NCBI GenBank assembly: GCA_946478305.1
Contig: CAMLBO010000024.1
Coordinates: 1-53,006 of the forward strand
DNA: 53,006 bases
From: an uncultured Enterobacterales bacterium
Lineage (GTDB): Bacteria; Pseudomonadota; Gammaproteobacteria; Enterobacterales; Enterobacteriaceae
Direction of reading: 5' to 3'
Position 1 is the stretch's first letter. The number at the start of each line of letters is the position of its first letter. This document shows, in pieces, positions 50,014 through 53,006 of this stretch. The notes under the pieces are model-generated. The model was not told where the DNA came from and made no database searches. It saw only the letters and a program-made list of their open reading frames with translations. Position numbers and translations under genes: made by a program.

Positions 50014-51894
50014 ATGACAATTAAAAAGCACGCGCTGCTGACGGTATTATCTGTCACAGCTTTTTCAGGGTGGGCGCAAGACAGCACCTCTTCTTCGAAT
50101 AACAGCGACGACCTCGTTGTTACCGCCAACCGTTTTCCACAGCCGGTCTCATCTGTATTAGCACCAATGGATATTGTCACCCGTGATGATATTGACCGCT
50201 GGCAGTCCACATCGGTGGTGGATGTTCTCCGCCGCTTGCCGGGCGTGGATATTGCACAGAATGGCGGAATGGGGCAGCAAAGCTCTTTATTCGTTCGTGG
50301 CACCAACTCCAGCCACACATTAGTGCTGATGGATGGCGTGCGTTTAAATCAGGCCGGCGTTTCCGGCGCTGTCGATCTTAGCCAAATCCCGATTTCTCTG
50401 GTGCAGCGTATCGAATTTATTCGCGGCCCGCGTTCGGCCGTGTATGGCTCTGACGCCATCGGTGGTGTGGTTAACATTATTACCACCCGCGATAAGCTGG
50501 GTACGACGCTGACTACCGGTATTGGCTCTAATGGTTACCAGACCTATGGCGGTTCTACCCAACAGAAACTGGGGGAAAACACTGTCGCAACGGTGGCTGG
50601 TAACTATACCTACACCAAAGGCACTGACGTCGTAGCTAACTTACCGGACAATTATGGCGACCCGCGCCAGCCGGATCGTGATGGCTTCATGAGTAAAACC
50701 ATTTGGGCCGGGCTTGAGCATCAGTTCAACGAACAGTTCAGCGGTTTTGCTCGCGCATACGGTTTCGATAACCGCACTGCCTATGACGGCACTTACAGCT
50801 ACGCCGATCCCGCGCATCCTGATGCCCTGCCGGATACGCGTCAGTTATATAGCCGCACGTATGACACAGGATTACGCTTCCAGCAGGGGATTTATTCGAC
50901 CCAGTTTAGCGGCAGTTATAGCAATACCAAAGACTATAACTACGATCCGAAATACGGCCCATATTCCGCTTCGGCTACCCTCGATGATTCAGACCAGTAC
51001 AACCTGCAATGGGGTAATACCTTCCAGGTTGGGCAGGGCGCCGTGAGCGCGGGTGCGGACTGGCAGGAACTCAGTACCCAGCCGGGTACCAACTACATTA
51101 CCGATGGTTATACCCAGCACAACACCGGCGTGTATGTTACAGCCCAGCAGAAGGTCAGTGATTTTACGCTCGAAGGCGCAGTGCGTAATGACGATAACTC
51201 GCAGTTTGGTTCACACGCCACCTGGCAAAGCAGTGCGGCGTGGGAGTTTATCGACGGCTACCGCTTCATCGCTTCCTACGGCACAGCGTTCAAAGCACCG
51301 AATCTGGGGCAACTCTATGGCAGCTTTGGCGGCAACCCCGACCTGAAGCCGGAAGAGAGTAAAGAGTGGGAAGGTGGGCTGGAAGGTCTGACCGGCCCGT
51401 TGAGCTGGCGTTTGTCCGCCTATCGTAACGACATCGATCAGATGATCAGTTACTACAATCAGCAACAGGGCTATTACAACGTCGATAAGGCCACGATTAA
51501 AGGTGTGGAATGGACGGGTAACTTTGACACCGGTCCTCTGCATCATGGCATCACACTGGAATATTTAGATCCGCGTAATGCTGAGACCAACCAGATTTTA
51601 TTGCGGCGTGCCAAACAGCAGGCGAAATACCAGCTGGACTGGACGGTGGCTGATTTCGACTGGTCGATCAACTATCAATATCTGGGTGAGCGTTATGACA
51701 CGGACTTCAATACCAACGAGAATGTAAAACTCGGTGGAGTCAGTTTGTGGGATCTGGCGGTGTCATATCCTGTGACGTCACATCTGACCGTTCGTGGTAG
51801 AATTGCCAACCTCTTAGATAAAGATTATGAGACGGTTTATGGCTACGAAACACCAGGACGTGAATACTACCTCACTGGAAGCTATACCTTCTGA
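50014..51894 (+). CDS. btuB: Outer-membrane cobalamin receptor BtuB
   Basis: A TonB-dependent 22-strand barrel importing vitamin B12. From ATG at 50014 it has 626 residues (614 in E. coli). The signal peptide is about residues 1-21 ([12 protein letters not shown] before QDS); the TonB box is [10 protein letters not shown]; the plug has [12 protein letters not shown] and [18 protein letters not shown], and the barrel ends in ...YLTGSYTF with the terminal Phe needed for BAM assembly. A longer frame begins 45 bases upstream inside the riboswitch platform and is not used. The 3' end overlaps murI by 56 bases. Confidence 0.97.
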   Translation: MTIKKHALLTVLSVTAFSGWAQDSTSSSNNSDDLVVTANRFPQPVSSVLAPMDIVTRDDIDRWQSTSVVDVLRRLPGVDIAQNGGMGQQSSLFVRGTNSSHTLVLMDGVRLNQAGVSGAVDLSQIPISLVQRIEFIRGPRSAVYGSDAIGGVVNIITTRDKLGTTLTTGIGSNGYQTYGGSTQQKLGENTVATVAGNYTYTKGTDVVANLPDNYGDPRQPDRDGFMSKTIWAGLEHQFNEQFSGFARAYGFDNRTAYDGTYSYADPAHPDALPDTRQLYSRTYDTGLRFQQGIYSTQFSGSYSNTKDYNYDPKYGPYSASATLDDSDQYNLQWGNTFQVGQGAVSAGADWQELSTQPGTNYITDGYTQHNTGVYVTAQQKVSDFTLEGAVRNDDNSQFGSHATWQSSAAWEFIDGYRFIASYGTAFKAPNLGQLYGSFGGNPDLKPEESKEWEGGLEGLTGPLSWRLSAYRNDIDQMISYYNQQQGYYNVDKATIKGVEWTGNFDTGPLHHGITLEYLDPRNAETNQILLRRAKQQAKYQLDWTVADFDWSINYQYLGERYDTDFNTNENVKLGGVSLWDLAVSYPVTSHLTVRGRIANLLDKDYETVYGYETPGREYYLTGSYTF

Positions 51895-52720
51895 CAGCTC
51901 GATAATTCCTGAGCGCCCGACGGTGCTGGTGTTTGACTCCGGCGTCGGCGGGTTATCGGTTTATCACGAAGTCCGGCAGATGCTGCCGGACCTTCATTAT
52001 ATCTATGCTTTCGATAATGTGGCTTTCCCTTACGGCGAAAAGTCCGAAGAGTTTATTGTCGAACGCGTGGTCGAGATTGTTCGCGCAGTGGCAGCGCGTC
52101 ATCCCCTCTCTATTATCGTTATTGCCTGTAATACCGCGAGCACCGTTTCCCTTCCTGCACTGCGTGCCAAATTCGACTGCCCGGTCGTCGGCGTTGTTCC
52201 TGCTATCAAACCGGCAGCAAAACTGACGCGTAACGGTGTAGTGGGTCTGTTGGCAACGCGAGCAACGGTACAGCGTCCTTATACTCACGATCTCATTGCC
52301 CGTTTTGCGACGGATTGCAAAATTCTGATGCTGGGTTCTGCTGAGTTGGTGGAGATTGCCGAAGCGAAGCTGCATGGCGCTGCTGTACCCCTGCCAGTAT
52401 TGAGGAAAATCCTCCAACCCTGGTTACGCATGCAAGAGCCACCGGACACCGTTGTGCTTGGCTGCACTCATTTCCCACTACTCAGTGAGGAGCTGGCGCA
52501 AGTGTTACCGGATGGAACCCGCCTCATTGACTCTGGTTCCGCGATTGCCCGTCGTGCACATTGGTTAATTGAAACGACATACAAGAAAATTCCAGCGAAG
52601 AGAGAGGGCGTTGAAATTGAGAGTCTGGCGTATTGCATGGCAGCAACGCCTGAGACGGAAATCCTGCTGCCCGTTTTGCAGGCATATGGCTTCAAAAGCA
52701 TCCAGGAATTGCCGCTTTAA
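51839..52720 (+). CDS. murI: Glutamate racemase
   Basis: Makes D-glutamate for peptidoglycan. From ATG at 51839 the protein has 293 residues and begins [15 protein letters not shown], like the longer enterobacterial N-terminus that senses UDP-MurNAc-Ala. Catalytic cysteines are in [16 protein letters not shown] and [15 protein letters not shown], with the Asp in [14 protein letters not shown]. An ATG 12 bases earlier is possible. The start lies within btuB, the same overlap as in E. coli, and an rRNA operon follows. Confidence 0.97.
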   Translation: MATKHQDVNTTSLEAIPSDSSIIPERPTVLVFDSGVGGLSVYHEVRQMLPDLHYIYAFDNVAFPYGEKSEEFIVERVVEIVRAVAARHPLSIIVIACNTASTVSLPALRAKFDCPVVGVVPAIKPAAKLTRNGVVGLLATRATVQRPYTHDLIARFATDCKILMLGSAELVEIAEAKLHGAAVPLPVLRKILQPWLRMQEPPDTVVLGCTHFPLLSEELAQVLPDGTRLIDSGSAIARRAHWLIETTYKKIPAKREGVEIESLAYCMAATPETEILLPVLQAYGFKSIQELPL

Positions 52721-52772
52721 ACGCCGTTTGATGAAAGATTCAGCGGTCGGTAATTTATTTGTATTTTAGGGG

Positions 52773-52800
52773 TTGCGGCCTTCTGAGAACTCCCTATAAT
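52773..52800 (+). promoter_or_regulatory. rRNA operon promoter P1
   Basis: TTGCGG (52773-52778), a 16-base spacer and TATAAT (52795-52800) followed by GCGCCTCC closely resemble rrnB P1 of E. coli, including the GC-rich discriminator that makes it ppGpp-sensitive. The AT-rich stretch just upstream is a likely UP element. Confidence 0.85.
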
Positions 52801-52882
52801 GCGCCTCCACTGACCGGGAACAACGACTGAGAAGTCGCTCGGGCAGGAAGAGAAAAAGACGAAAGTTCGAATGAATAATCTC

Positions 52883-52910
52883 TTGACTCTTCAGCGGGAA
52901 AACGTAATAT
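52883..52910 (+). promoter_or_regulatory. rRNA operon promoter P2
   Basis: TTGACT (52883-52888), 16 bases and TAATAT (52905-52910), about 110 bp after P1, the usual P1-P2 distance. Confidence 0.8.
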
Positions 52911-52951
52911 ACGCCTCCCGCGCCGCATAAGATTCCTTGCGAACCGCGGCA

Positions 52952-52964
52952 TGCTCTTTAACAA
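52952..52964 (+). promoter_or_regulatory. boxA antitermination site of the rRNA leader
   Basis: TGCTCTTTAACAA is the conserved boxA bound by NusB/NusE to prevent premature termination in rRNA operons. The 16S gene begins to the right of the window. Confidence 0.88.
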
Positions 52965-53006
52965 TTTATCAGACAATCTGTGTGGGCACTCACAAGACGA
53001 TATCAG

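Overview
The window is chromosomal DNA of a gamma-proteobacterium of the order Enterobacterales. Most of it keeps the familiar core order pfkA-sbp-tpiA-yiiQ-yiiR-fpr-emrD-glpXKF-zapB-rraA-menA-hslUV-ftsN-cytR-priA-rpmE-metJ-metBL-metF-ppc-argE-argCBGH-(Prx5-Grx)-oxyR-sthA-fabR-yijD-trmA-btuB-murI-rrn. The complete argCBGH operon with a 405-residue ArgG, the peroxiredoxin-glutaredoxin fusion beside oxyR, the missing cdh and fieF, and a KdgR-boxed rhamnogalacturonan pair point to a Yersiniaceae-type genus (Rahnella, Serratia or a relative) rather than Escherichia. The genus is an inference from gene content and remembered sequences; nothing was searched.

Positions 1-5783 are the right end of a decayed P2-type prophage: a SAR endolysin (5' end outside the window), the spanin pair lysB/lysC, tail completion genes R and S, a low-GC cargo insert, baseplate genes V, W, J, and a stump of I. 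The I stump is fused to the last codons of ogr, so a deletion has removed everything from H to ogr. Behind ogr lie its terminator, two 11-bp-spaced copies of a sequence resembling the P2 integrase arm site (attR), and then host DNA that looks like the CpxQ small RNA, the 3' UTR of cpxP. The cpxP gene itself is not between attR and pfkA.

The cargo insert (about 1850-3510) between S and V holds an Hcp-type type VI secretion tube protein, convergent with a Tlde1-like L,D-transpeptidase-fold effector and an overlapping two-helix membrane protein that is the likely immunity protein. A 16-bp perfect inverted repeat covers the end of the immunity gene. This prophage-borne Hcp/effector/immunity module is the best candidate for an undescribed system here.

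The remaining 47 kb is housekeeping with readable regulation: a Cra-like site before pfkA, a GlpR-like operator before glpFK-X, a sigma-32-like promoter before hslVU, met boxes before metBL and metF, paired ARG boxes between argE and argCBGH, a four-tetramer OxyR site between the peroxidase and oxyR, a cobalamin riboswitch before btuB, and the P1/P2 promoters and boxA of an rRNA operon at the right edge (16S itself is outside). Accessory items are a MITE-like palindromic repeat between argG and argH and a rhiT-rhiN pair with a near-consensus KdgR box between yijD and trmA.
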